DNA of 64,000 bases from Notolepis coatsorum (GCA_963971535.1 OZ020589.1:96359436-96423435), one strand, 5' to 3'. Shown: positions 50,506 through 62,211, numbered from the stretch's first letter. Made by a program: numbers and translations. The notes: generated by a model from the sequence alone, not told the origin.

Positions 50506-52416
50506 GCGTGAATATTAAAGGCAACCAACTTGTGTTCGGCTTTTCTCTGATTGGCCGCGCCCGCCCGCCCCCACGCGCAGGCAAGCGCACGTCCCAAATT
50601 AAATCCAATGAGCAAGCGAGCGGCAGCGCGGCAACCAACTTGTGTACTTGTTGGGCTGCTGTTCCACCAACTTGTGTACTTGTTGGGCTGCTGTTCCAAC
50701 CAACTTAATTGTGTTCAGCTGCGGTAGCAGTGGACATACAGTACACCTCCTATCTATGTTGGGATTATGTTTGGTCATGACAAAACAATAAAAATCGCTA
50801 CTGTTAGTAATGCTGCCACCACCCACTTCAATGACAGAGCTCTCATATTTGCGAATGCATAAACTATATCTTAAATTATGGCGATGTGTCTAATATGGCT
50901 GTCGCGAAGTCATTGATAAGCGACAGCCATATTAGACACATAGCCATAATTTAAGATATAGTTTATGCATTCGCAAAATATGAGAGCGCGCCGCTGTCAT
51001 TGAAGGGCTTCCTACAACAGAGCACCGCCGCTGCTGCTGCTGAAGCTGTATCAAGCCGGCAGCGGCGCACGGACGCCGGGGAAAAACCACCGCGTCGCCC
51101 CGCTGGCGTTTCAGGCTCAGCAGCCTCCACGGGCGAAATAACATATAACGTTACAGTTCCACACTGATGTACAGTGAGTGTCTAATATGGCTGTCGCGAA
51201 GTCATGCCTCTCCCTCTGAAAGCCCATCCACGCTGTGTATCATAGACTACCAGATTCACTCGTGTATAAACAAAGCCCATACAGTTATGAAATGCGCTGA
51301 ACTAGAAAGCGTAACGTTATTATGTTTCGCGTTCCATTGATTAACGCCATTACCTGCTGTGCTGTAGGAAGCAGAGGTACAGTAAGTTACAGTAGGTGTA
51401 GGTTACATGTTTAATCAAAGCCCATACAATTTTTTAGATGAATGATTGTGGATATAATATAGAAAACACATCATTATGATATTTGAAATATTATGAAAAA
51501 TTGTATGGGCTTTGATTAAACATGTAACCTACACCTACTGTAACTTACTGTACCTCTGCTTCCTACAGCACAGCAGGTAATGGCGTTAATCAATGAAACG
51601 CGAAACATAATAACGTTACGCTTTCTAGTTCAGCGCATTTCATAACTGTATGGGCTTTGTTTATACACAAGTGAATCTGGTAGTCTATGATACACAGCGT
51701 GGATGGGCTTTCAGAGGGAGAGGCATGACTTCGCGACAGCCATATTAGACACTCACTGTACATCAGTGTGGAACTGTAACGTTATATGTTATTTCGCCCG
51801 TGGAGGCTGCTGAGCCTGAAACGCCAGCGGGGCGACGCGGTGGTTTTTCCCCGGCGTCCGTGCGCCGCTGCCGGCTTGATACAGCTTCAGCAGCAGCAGC
51901 GGCGGTGCTCTGTTGTAGGAAGCCCTTCAATGACAGCGGCGCGCTCTCATATTTTGCGAATGCATAAACTATATCTTAAATTATGGCTATGTGTCTAATA
52001 TGGCTGTCGCTTATCAATGACTTCGCGACAGCCATATTAGACACATCGCCATAATTTAAGATATAGTTTATGCATTCGCAAATATGAGAGCTCTGTCATT
52101 GAAGTGGGTGGTGGCAGCATTACTAACAGTAGCGATTTTTATTGTTTTGTCATGACCAAACATAATCCCAACATAGATAGGAGGTGTACTGTATGTCAAA
52201 TGTCGGTCATATGGTGGAAGAGTTTAGTACAGTCACACAACAGAACACCGGCTGTAGTACAGTCACACAACAGAACACTGCTGGTTCGACCAGCGTTCTG
52301 CCGCGTCTCTTTGCGCGAGGGCGTGTGCTAGTGGATTGATTGATTGGCCGTGTGGCCAATCAGAGAAACGCTGAACGAAAAGCTGAACACAAGTTGGTTG
52401 CCTTTAATATTCACGC
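50506..52416. mobile_element. 1.9-kb foldback element with giant palindrome
   Basis: Outer inverted ends GCGTGAATATTAAAGGCAAC (50506) and the complement at 52416; inner arms 50733-51434 and 51496-52197 pair base for base (702 bp; mismatches seen only at 51261 and 51334), with a 61-bp loop. Each arm contains a smaller palindrome (50853-50975 and its mirror). The host LINE's aaccccccc flanks both ends, a possible 8-9-bp duplication. Identical ORFs on both arms (50932-51144 and 51786-51998) are symmetry artefacts. No transposase; superfamily unknown. Confidence 0.92.
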
Positions 52417-52960
52417 AACCCCCCCCCCAACCTCCAATGTACAGCCCCACCCAACCCCACCCCACCTACCCAACCTCCTCCAATGTACAGTTTCTATGTC
52501 AAATGTAGGTCAGTATTCCAATGTACAGTGTCCCCCCCCCCCCCCCCGCCAATGTACAGCCCCACCCCACCTACCCAACCTCCCCCAATGCACAGTTTCT
52601 ATGTCAAATGTATATACACTCTTTTTCTGGATTTTTTTAGTATCACAAACAGTACTGTATTTGAAAATCTGGTATGTCATAAATGTATAGATGTAGCAGT
52701 ACTGTCTATCTGTATGTCGTGTGTGTCATATGATGAATTGAAAATGGAGGACCCTGATGGAAACAAGACGAAAGTCTTTCTCAGGTCTGCATCCTCTTAA
52801 CAATTGTATGTATTGAGCTGTACTGTACTGTACCCATTCTGCAATCTGTTAATAAACTTTTCAATCAATCAATCAATATGAATGTATGTATGAGTAGATA
52901 ACGGCTTTGCTGAAAGAGGATCAGGGTGCCTCAGATTTACAATATATAGACTTGACTTAC

Positions 52961-53009
52961 CTATGTTGGGGTGATTCAAGATCTTCATAACGCTTACTTC
53001 ACGAAAGAG
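52961..53009 (-). CDS. mark1: mark1 exon: alpha-C helix of kinase N-lobe
   Basis: A 49-bp exon encoding LFREVSVMKILNHPNI plus one base. It follows the acceptor ctttgcag and ends at the donor gtaagt. It carries the alpha-C helix with the Glu (FRE-V) that in active kinases pairs with the catalytic Lys of the VAVK strand. MARK proteins usually read VRIMK here; this gene reads VSVMK, a small divergence in a conserved helix. The next upstream exon, which should end in ...LQK, was not found in 53010-64000. Downstream lies a 31.6-kb intron. Phase: starts 0, ends with one base (G) that joins TT of the next exon to make Val. Confidence 0.93.
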
Positions 53010-53169
53010 CTGCAAAGAGAGAATAGAGAATCAGTCAAGCTCAAAAATCATTCTTAACCGTGCAGAGGCTTTGTGTGTTTATTCATTAGAGCTTTTGTGC
53101 TTTCTTTTCTAATGTGGTGGTTTGTAAAGTTCATGTACATTATTTTCTTTATCCATGTGTATGGTTTTC

Positions 53170-53575
<406 letters not shown>

Positions 53576-54161
53576 TATGGTTGATTAAGTAGCATGAGGT
53601 TCTCAGTGTAACACACTGTAGTTGAATTAAAACATATCAAGCAGGTCCTCTGACTCCAGCAGACAGTAAATCACATGGAAAACAGTGGGTTAAAAACAGA
53701 AGAAAACTATGAATGAGAGAAGTGGTGATTTGTGATAATCTAAGAAGATACAGGAGATTGCACTGAGATCAGAGAAAGCCACGTGTCTCAGACTCAGTGA
53801 AATCTACTTTAAATAACACTCAACTACGCAAGCAAACTTAAATTGAATTGTTAAATGAAAATTGTACATTTTCAGGGTTTTTTTGGATGACGATTTATCA
53901 TTTAGATGCACCGATTAATCGATACATTAACTCTTTGACTGCCACAATGTTTTTCCATATTTACTCCATGGCACCAGCGTTTTTGAAAATTTCCAAGATT
54001 TTGGGAGAGTCATCGTATATTCTATATTATAGCTATGGAGACAATAGTATGGCTCATTTGACAGGCAATATTTATACTCCAACAGGGGAAAAAACATTTA
54101 TTTCTACATACCTTTGTTCCTGCGAAATCCCAGGCTAAAACCTGTGCCGTTTCAAAATAAT
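53576..54161. other. Intron, no feature seen
   Basis: A/T-rich; the ORF at 53848-54138 has no domain. Probably the left half of a repeat whose hairpin follows. Confidence 0.4.
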
Positions 54162-54320
54162 AGAAAGCTATCTGGCTGCATGTTAGCCTAGCTTAGCACA
54201 ATGAATGGAAGCGGACATGACCAGTTAGCCTAGGCATTCTCCAACTAACACCTGTCCCGAAGGCTAACCGCTTCCATTCATTGTGCTAAGCTAGGCTAAC
54301 ATGCAGCCAGATAGCTTTCT
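54162..54320. repeat. Perfect 53-bp inverted repeat
   Basis: 54162-54214 (agaaagctatctggctgcat...) pairs exactly with 54268-54320 across a 53-base spacer. Contains gttagcctagcttagcacaa and its complement. Confidence 0.95.
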
Positions 54321-54487
54321 ACTGAATGCACAGAGAGGAAACTGGTATCTATCTTCTTGTCTCTCTCTGGAGAAGACGATAAGCAAATCTTGGTGTGTTC
54401 CTTTAAGTCTGCTGTTTGGGCGCATTACAGATTTAGTTTTGCGACAGTGTGAGAATTGTGCTACGCGAGGTGTATGTGAGCGTCAAT

Positions 54488-54761
54488 TAGGGGTGTAACG
54501 ATGCATCGATTAATCGAAATGCATCGATCCTAATGTGACGATTCAAATGCATCGATTTGAAAAAATTTGAATCGATTATAATCTAAATTAAAACTTAAAA
54601 AAATGTAATTTGTGTATTCAAAAAATGTTGGGGAATTAACTGATAGAAAATTTATCGAATTGAATCGTGGTCAAATGAAGAGATTTCATGATGCATTGAA
54701 TCGTTGCCTGGAGAATCGTAATAGAATTTGATCGTTGTGAGGTCGCATCGTTACACCCCTA
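54488..54761. mobile_element. hAT MITE, 8-bp duplication GYGTCAAT
   Basis: Ends TAGGGGTGTAACGATGCATC and ATCGTTACACCCCTA; flanks gcgtcaat (54480-54487) and gtgtcaat (54762-54769). Same family as 47085, 57949 and 62212. Confidence 0.92.
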
Positions 54762-54897
54762 GTGTCAATACATTTAACGTTATGGGCCAGTATCCCTTGG
54801 ACCGGTCCGTTACCAGCACACGATCCGGGAAGGCAAAAGATATCCTTCTCCCCAAAGTATTTATACAAAAACAACCTCTGCATTTAGATTCCAATCG

Positions 54898-55667
54898 GGC
54901 AATATGCATCATTATGTATCACTATGCAGCACTATGCAGCAATATGCATCATTATGTATCATGCACCACTATATGTATCATTATGTATCATTATGCACCA
55001 CTATGCATCATTATGTATCATTATGCACCCCTATGTATCATTATGTGTCATTATGAATCACTATGCATCATTATGTATAATTATGCACCCCTATGTATCA
55101 CTTACTATGCACCACTGACTATGTATCACTATTAGGGCTGCACGATTTTGGGAAATAATCTAATTGCGATTATTCTGACAGATATTGCGATTGCGATTTG
55201 CGATGCAATTATAACATATTTAAAAAAAAAATTACAAGAAGAATGTTGCTGCTTTCTGTAGTCTGGTCCCAACTGCAAAATTACTGTATTACCCTGTATT
55301 ATACACTTTTACTATCATGTAGACTATTCTGCTTTGTGTTTACCGGTACATGTGATGTATTGTATACATGCACATTTATTATGTTCTTGTGTGATGTATC
55401 GCACATTTTATTGCTGTGTGATGTATTGCAAATGTTATTGCTGTCATCTTGGCCAGGTCTACCTTGCAAAGGAGATCGTGTATCTCAATGGGACTTCCTG
55501 GTTAAATAATAAAAAAAAAAAAAAAAAAAAAAAAAATTGTTTTTTTATTGCAGGCTTGGCGATTTGATAATTGCATCATTCCAAATCGCGATTTCGATTA
55601 AAAAACGATTAATCGTGCAGCCCTAATCACTATGCATCATTATGTATCACTATGCACCACTATATAC
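54898..55667 (+). repeat. ATTATG/CACTATG minisatellite split by a hAT
   Basis: Units of about 10-13 bp (tcattatgtatcactatgca) at 54900-55132, resuming at 55626-55667 and touching 56604. Confidence 0.88.
55133..55625. mobile_element. hAT MITE, 8-bp duplication ATCACTAT
   Basis: Ends TAGGGCTGCACGATTTTGGG and CGATTAATCGTGCAGCCCTA; exact flanks at 55125-55132 and 55626-55633. GCGATT-rich subterminal repeats. The interior has an A-run and no transposase. Confidence 0.95.
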
Positions 55668-56603
55668 TAGGGATGCCCCGATCGATCGGCCACCGATCGT
55701 TATCGGCCGATACTCAGTATAAATATGCAATCTGTGAATTCCGATAATGAGTCATATTCGCCGATCGCGGAAACCGATCAAGCGAAGCTCTCACTCGCTG
55801 TCTGTCTCAGACACACACGACCTGCAAACTGCCGCTGCTCCTCCTCCCTAGCCCCGCCCGCCCCCGTGTAGAGTTTGTAAACAAAGAGGACTGAGAGGCG
55901 GCTCCTCTGCTCGAGTCTGTAGTGCATTCGACCTGCGCTAACATTAGCTACCTAGCTATCGTTACTGTTTAAACAAAATTACCCAGTCAACTATTCACGT
56001 TTAGTAGGCATTGTCTAACGGTATTTAGCCGGCTAGCTACCGATAGCTCCTGATATCAACAAATGATCCAGAAAGTCTAGTAGTTCATACCTCCGTTAGC
56101 TTGCGTTAGTTTACTGTTCAAAACGAAATGTCCCATTGAACTAAAGTTCTGTCTTAACGTCATCTAGCCGGCTAGCAGTAGCTACAGATAGCTCTTGATA
56201 TCAATGTATTATAACATTGATTTAATGCGTATTCGAGCTGAGGGCTTGCTGAATGTGAAATGACCAAAGCACAGTAACGTTACCAATAGGGTCCCGCTGC
56301 AGCGCCGGAGAATCCTTTTTGGAGCTGGAGGCTACTAGAGTACACACAGACAGTGGAGCTGTTTGCAGATAGCGAGCATTTTGACTTGTTGCGTGGTGGC
56401 GATGTCTCGCAGATAATACAAGTACAAGTCTAATTATATAATATATATATTTTATAAAAAATAAATAAATAAAAAAAACGTTTTATATAAAATAATTTTT
56501 AATTTCTTTTTAATCAAAAACAATCGGATCGGTATCGGCCGATATGGCTCACGACGATCGGTGATCGGTATCGGTGGCAAAAAACTTGATCGGGGCATCC
56601 CTA
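55668..56603. mobile_element. hAT element, 8-bp duplication CTATATAC
   Basis: Ends TAGGGATGCCCCGATCGATC and TTGATCGGGGCATCCCTA; exact flanks at 55660-55667 and 56604-56611. The core (55900-56440) is the inverse of that in the 27442 and 41882 elements (gcgtggtggcgatgtctcgc). No transposase. Confidence 0.94.
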
Positions 56604-56611
56604 CTATATAC

Positions 56612-57340
56612 TGTACCACCATCATGTACCAGAGCAACACATTGCTCTAAGTAGACTGCATTTCACGTCTTCAGTATGTCTAGCATCAGCCTTCATTAAT
56701 GGATAACCAGCCAGGGGCCGGTTACAATGATCCGTCACAAAACGGAAATAAAACAGAAGGGAAGTATTACTGTCTGAGTGTCTGTTGGATTGTTTATAAA
56801 TTGTAACCTCACAAGATCCTGTGTTTGCTTTGCTAATGGAAGGCGACATAATCTGTCAGTTCCAAAAGATCATCCTCTCTTTTCCGTCTGTCAAAACGGA
56901 CACAATCTGGCGAAGACAGATCAAAATGGATACTCCTCGTTAAAAATAATTCAAAACAGGCGTAGACTGACAGACACGAGGGATCAATGTAGCCGCTCCC
57001 TCAGCTGGTGTCTGGCCACATACAACACCCAGGCTGTGACCCTCTGGACGTCAGATCCACACTTTCAACAATGTCATGGGCCATAATATTCTTCCAAGTT
57101 TCCTTTGGCTTGTGCTTAAAGGGTTTCCCTGACCGGGAAACGGTTACCAAAAGCTGTCGTTGGACTAAAACACAGCCATATGCATCTTATAAACCTCCTG
57201 GGGGGAGGAGGGAGGGGGTGGGGGGTAACAGAGTTCACAACAGAAGTTCCATAATGCCTGACGGAGGTCCCCGTGGCTCCGGTCTCCACAGTAGCAGCAG
57301 CGTTTCCGGGGTGATGGTGGAGCATGTCTCATGCTGCGAG
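56612..57340. other. Intron, no gene
   Basis: No element could be bounded. 56740-57330 is moderately GC-balanced, and its ORFs have no recognisable domain. Confidence 0.4.
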
Positions 57341-57344
57341 AGGG

Positions 57345-57745
57345 CTGTCCTCTCTATGTGTCTGTCCTCTCTGTGCGTCTGTCCTCTCTATGTGTGTCTG
57401 TCCTCTCTGTGTGTCTGTCCTCTCTGTGTGTCTGTCCTCTCTGTGAGTCTGTCCTCTCTCTGCGTCTGTCCTCTCTCTGAGTCTGTCCTCTCTGTGTGTC
57501 TGTCCTCTCTGTGTGTCTGTCCTCTCTGTGTGTCTGTCCTCTCTGTGCATCTGTCCTCTCTGTGCATCTGTCCTATCTGTGTGTCTGTCCTCTCTCTGTG
57601 TGTCTGTCCTCTCTCTGTGCGTCTGTGCTCTCTCTGTGTGTCTGTCCTATCTCTGTGTGTCTGTCCTATCTCTGTGTGTCTGTCCTCTCTCTGTGAGTCG
57701 GTCCTCTCTCTGTGAGTCAGTCCTCTCTCTGTGTGTCTGTCCTTA
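57345..57745 (+). repeat. 17-19-bp minisatellite (TCTGTCCTCTCTGTGTG)
   Basis: About 22 imperfect copies. The Cys/Val/Ser-rich and Arg/Thr-rich ORFs across it on either strand are artefacts. Confidence 0.96.
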
Positions 57746-57747
57746 GT

Positions 57748-58390
57748 AATTTTGCTGACGCTTTTATCCAAAGCGACTTACACGTTTCGTACGACAAGTT
57801 ACAAGGAAGGATACAACTCTTACAGTTGAGTAACAATGTTCATCAAACAGTGCTGAAACGTGGGTGCTGCAGTGTGATTGATTGATTGATTGAAAGGTTT
57901 ATTAACAGATTGCAGAATGGGTACAGTTGAGTGCATAGTAGTAAAGACTAGGGGTGTAACAATGCATCGACCATAAGGTCGAATAGCATCAAATCGAATC
58001 GTGGTCAAATTAATAATCGTTGCCTGAAGAATCATAATCGAATCGAAGTGGGGTCAAATATTTACACCCCTATTATTGACCTATAGTCCATTCATGCTGA
58101 GTGAATCAGTTCCCCCGGCCACATTTGTGTATTCAAAATGTTTTGAGGAATTAACTGATCGAAAATGTATTTAATCGAATCGCATCGAATCATGGTCAAG
58201 AGAGATTTCATGATGCATTGAATCGTTGCCTGAAGAATTGTAATCGAATCGAAGTGGGGTCAATTATTTACACCCCTAGTAAAGACATTAGTATAGTAGG
58301 AACAGTGCATGATAGTATAAGATAGTAATAATTAATTTCAGATATTGATTGAAGGTGTGGTTTTAGTCGACGGCGAAAGATTGATCGGGT
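57748..58390 (-). repeat. L2-type LINE 3' end with two insertions
   Basis: ttttgctgacgcttttatcc and aaagcgacttacacg open the reversed tail; it continues ttagtcgacggcgaaagatt at 58362. A LINE tail fragment (57880-57935) and a hAT (57949-58278) are inserted. Confidence 0.85.
57949..58278. mobile_element. hAT MITE, 8-bp duplication GTAAAGAC
   Basis: Ends TAGGGGTGTAACAATGCATC and TTTACACCCCTA; exact flanks at 57941-57948 and 58279-58286. Same family as 54488. Confidence 0.94.
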
Positions 58391-59275
58391 TTTCGGATTC
58401 ATTCTAGCTGGCGTTACAGATAACATTCAGCAGCTCTGACGTTTGATAGCTAATGTCAGCACTAATGTATAACAGCAAAAAGAGGATGACGACATAACAT
58501 GAGGGCAGCCATACGTAATACAACAAGCTAGCTGGTGACTTGTTATTGGCTAACACTAGTTCAATAATATAGCGTAACAAAGAAATCCATATAAACCAAT
58601 TTCCTGGTATTCTGCCCAACAAATTTTGTCAGCTTTTTTTTTATAGCAAATACTTATTTGCTTCTAATTGTCCAGATATAACACATTTTCTTCATGTTCA
58701 TTGTAGTCACGTAACTTTTGATGGCAATGCCGTAACCATCACCGGTATTCTCTGCCGGCTTAACCTAATTTTACTGTCCTGTTCTCATTCACTAAAATGA
58801 AATCCAGTTTGCCGTCTACCATCTGCCTGAATCCACGTGGACAACAGGAGAACTCACGAAATGACCTTCAACCCAACCTAAAGATCAATACTCTCCTGGA
58901 CAGTTTAAAACCATGCTCGCAAACCACTTTGTGTTAGCGTGGAACTGTTTTACCTCAATGTTAAAGTGTTTTGTGCAACTATTCTTTAACTTCATCACTC
59001 TGCATTGCAGTAAATAAAGGAAACTTCCTCTGTGATATTTTTTTTGTTTAAATAAAAGTTTGAAACGGTTGTGGTAGATGGCAGGTCTCGGGTCAGTTTT
59101 GCTTCTCCAAACCTCTGCCATTATGTTGTAGGAGGGCACTAATATCTGACCTTAAACCAGCGTTCCACCCACCCCTCCTTTACAGCAAATACAAATATAG
59201 CTCCAAGCACTCTCCTCTCACTCTCTGGTGCCTTATCGATTGGACAGAGATGTGTGTATGTGTTGTCATCCAAAT
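58391..59275. other. Intron, no gene
   Basis: Nothing recognisable; gtaaataaaggaaacttcct near 59010 may be a retroposon end. Confidence 0.4.
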
Positions 59276-59279
59276 GGAC

Positions 59280-59366
59280 GAGAGACAGACAGAGGGAGAG
59301 AGAGAGAGAGACACAGTGAGAGAGAGAGAGACAGAGGGAGAGGGAGAGACAGAGGGAGAGGGAGAG

Positions 59367-59398
<32 letters not shown>
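59280..59398. repeat. (GA)n simple repeat
   Basis: gagagaga with gagggagag interruptions. Confidence 0.95.
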
Positions 59399-59402
<4 letters not shown>

Positions 59403-59612
59403 GCTTTCTCTAGTAGTCTAGTACAACCAACAACTGAGAATGGGACAGCTGTGCACCAAGCTATAGCAGGTAAAAGTGACCAATGACAAGTTCTGTAGGA
59501 GTAGCCTTCTAAATATTGAGTACTATCAAAACACAATATCCATAATATGGATATACTGTTCTTGATATTAACATAGAAAGACAATCTCCATATCAATATA
59601 TATATATAATTA

Positions 59613-60004
59613 GGGCTGTCAAAATGTATGCTTTAATTTGAGATTCATTAAAATTATTTAAAGCATTCAAATAAATTAATCTAAATTAATCTATGGGGTG
59701 AAAAATCTTCATTCTTAGTGCCGCGGATATAAGAAAGAGGTCTAGCTGAGTCAATGTTGATGGTTTTGTTGAACATTTGTATTTCACAGGAGAGAAACTG
59801 TATTCAAAGAAAGCTATTAAAATAGTCTTTGAATCTAAATATACTTTCTTTGTGTTGATTTTACATTAATTCCATGATTTTACTCAAGTAAATATCTGTT
59901 ACAAGCTTCGGTCTTAAGTAGAAAAATGCTATTTTTAATCTAGATTAATTACAGAAAATTGAGAGATTAATTAGTTAATTATTTTTAATCTATTGACAGC
60001 ACTA
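59613..60004. mobile_element. hAT-like MITE (TAGGGCTGTCAA)
   Basis: Ends TAGGGCTGTCAAAATGTA and TCTATTGACAGCACTA with ATTAAT-rich subterminal repeats. The flanks tatataat/atataaat match poorly, partly because the site is A/T-rich. Confidence 0.7.
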
Positions 60005-60218
60005 ATATAAATATATCTGTACATATCCCGACACGTACCTACTCTTACTAGTTACGCTGCTGGCCAGTATGACTTACTATTACCAATAGTGTCTTTATAC
60101 CTGTATCACTGTACATACAGTATTAATACTAATACTGCATATAATCATTGTTACATATCTGTAGATACTATATCTATACATATATATTTATTCTCACTGT
60201 ATCTATAGATAATATATC

Positions 60219-61268
60219 TACCGTACTTTTCGGACTATAAACCGCAGCTTTTCCCCCCCATTTTTCGACCCTGCGGTTTATATAACGGTGCGGCTAATCT
60301 ATGAATTTTTACAGCTAACTGGGTGCACTCCCTCAGCTCTGTGACCGTCAGATCAGACTCCTAAATCTGCTGCAGCAGTGCACGTCAACCACGTCAACAA
60401 ACCATTACGGCAAGAGTCTAGTGTATGAGCAGCTCAGGGCTCCTCTTTCAACATGCTGCCTACCTACTGTACCCGGCGCTGCTAACTGGCTAACGTTATG
60501 AGAGCTAACGTTGCTACCTACTGTACCCGGCGCTGCTAACTGGCTAACGTTATGAGAGCTAACGTTGCTACCTACTGTACCCGGCGCTGCTAACTGGCTA
60601 ACATTATGAGAGCTAACGTTGCTACCTACTGTACCCGGAGCTGCTAACTGGCTAACGTTATGAGAGCTAACGTTGCTACCTACTATACCCAGAGCTGCAA
60701 ACTGGGAGCTGCTAACTGGCTAACGTTATGAGAGCTAACGTTGCTACCTACTGTACCCGGCGCTGCTAACTGGCTAACGTTATGAGAGCTAACGTTGCTA
60801 CCTACTGTACCCGGAGCTGCTAACTGGCTAACGTTATGAGAGCTAACGTTGCTACCTACTGTACCTGGAGCTGCTAACTGGCTAACGTTATGAGAGCTAA
60901 TGTTGCTACCTACTGTACCCGGAGCTGCTAACTGACTAACGTTATGAGAGCTAACGTTGCTACCTACTGTACCCGGCCGGCGCTGCTAACTGGCTAACGT
61001 TATGAGAGCTAACGTTGCTACCTACTGTACCCGGCGCTGCTAACTGGCTATCGTTCCTGTTTAAACAAAAATGTTAATAAATGGGAGCTTCCTCAAACAG
61101 CCATCTCTTTCCCGACAATCCCCTCTGTGCACGAACCCTTACATATGGTAATTAAACATTAAAACACCTGCGGCTTATAGTCCAGTGCGGCTTATATATG
61201 TACACATCATTCAATTTAGCTGCTGCGGCTTATATTCAGGTGCGGCTTATAGTGCGAAAAGTACGGTA
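60219..61268. mobile_element. TIR element (TACCGTACTTTTCGG) with a minisatellite
   Basis: Ends TACCGTACTTTTCGGACTAT and ATAGTGCGAAAAGTACGGTA, with GCGGTTTAT/GCGGCTTATA subterminal repeats. The interior is mostly a 54-bp tandem array. I do not recognise the superfamily with certainty. The sequences just outside the two ends are similar to each other (60017-60080 and 61269-61329). Confidence 0.8.
60470..61050 (+). repeat. 54-bp minisatellite, about ten copies
   Basis: Unit gctaacgttatgagagctaa + cgttgctacctactgtaccc + ggcgctgctaactg; one unit near 60685 is rearranged. Lies within the TIR element. Confidence 0.95.
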
Positions 61269-61328
61269 CCTGTACATATCCCTTACCTACTATTACTAGT
61301 TACACTGCTGGCCAGTGTGACTTACTAC

Positions 61329-61683
61329 TAGAGCTGTGAATCTTCACTGGCCTCACGATTCAATTACGATTCAGCTGTCCACGATTCGATTCTACGATGC
61401 ATCCTGATGCAGCTCAATAATATACTCAATAATATATTACATCCTCAATTTTATAATCTATATTTACTGCACATGGCTACCTTTTCATCAATTAATACAA
61501 GCAGTCAGATAAATTAATTTATTCAGAAAGTCTCAGAATGTCAAAATAAATGTCTTTACTAGTGTTGCATGACACAGATACTAGAAAGGTATCTCGATAC
61601 CCAGCTGTTAAAAATGGTTCAATACAATGCTGTAGTTGAGTGGATGCATGACCAGAGCACTAGCTTTAATAATATAATAATAA
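61329..61683. other. Possible hAT left-end fragment
   Basis: TAGAGCTGTGAATCTTCACTGG starts like a hAT terminus, with ACGATTC subterminal repeats, but no right end was found before 61684. Confidence 0.45.
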
Positions 61684-62118
61684 TAGGGCTGTCCCCGACT
61701 AAGGATTTGGATAGTCGACTATGATTGGCCAAAATGTGCAATTTTTATCATTCCATTTGGGCTGTGGGGGGTGCTTAATGTCTGAAGGAGTCGACTGAAG
61801 GCTTCTTGTCCTCTGCAAAAGCATGCAATTGGTCCACTGATGGATACATCTTGATATTTGTCTAGTCTAGTGTGTTCATTAGATGGGTGAAATCCTCTTT
61901 CAGTGCCTGTTTTCTTAGGCAGTTAGCCTCTGGTATGCGTGCCATTAGCGTTAGCCACACTTCTAGGCCTCTTTTCTTTTGGAAAGAATGATAAAAAAAT
62001 ATATATATATATTTTTTTTTTTAATAAAAAAAAATATTGTATTAGACTAAGGTTGGCAGTCGACTACGGCTCCTTTCGACCGATTAGTAGACTATTCGAC
62101 TAATAGGGGTCAGCCCTA
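61684..62118. mobile_element. hAT MITE, 8-bp duplication AATAATAA
   Basis: Ends TAGGGCTGTCCCCGACTAAG and AATAGGGGTCAGCCCTA; flanks aataataa at 61676-61683 and 62119-62126 (low complexity, so weaker evidence). Subterminal AGTCGACTA. Confidence 0.85.
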
Positions 62119-62211
62119 AATAATAATATATTTGATTTGTAGGGCGCTTTAGTTTATAGTTGTGGAGCAAATCCCAAAGCGCTACATTGTAAAAGAACAT
62201 TTTTTTTTAAC

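Larger units (their letters stand above)
47415..52878 (+). mobile_element. Large CR1/L2-group LINE with two insertions
   Basis: A 5'-truncated LINE: ORF2 relic (47415-50443), then a C-rich 3'UTR and tail (52420-52878) ending attctgcaatctgttaataa + (TCAA)n. It is interrupted by a hAT (49159-50127) and a foldback element (50506-52416). The same minisatellite occurs on both sides, so it apparently inserted into that array. This copy links the many short LINE tails in the window to a protein-coding family. Confidence 0.85.

Noticed and set aside
50932-51998. Two identical 70-codon ORFs on opposite strands
   Set aside because: They are mirror images within the palindrome arms, not a gene pair.
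57388-57771. 127-codon basic ORF rich in RGQTHRED
   Set aside because: Translation of the 17-19-bp TCTGTCCTCTCTGTG array.
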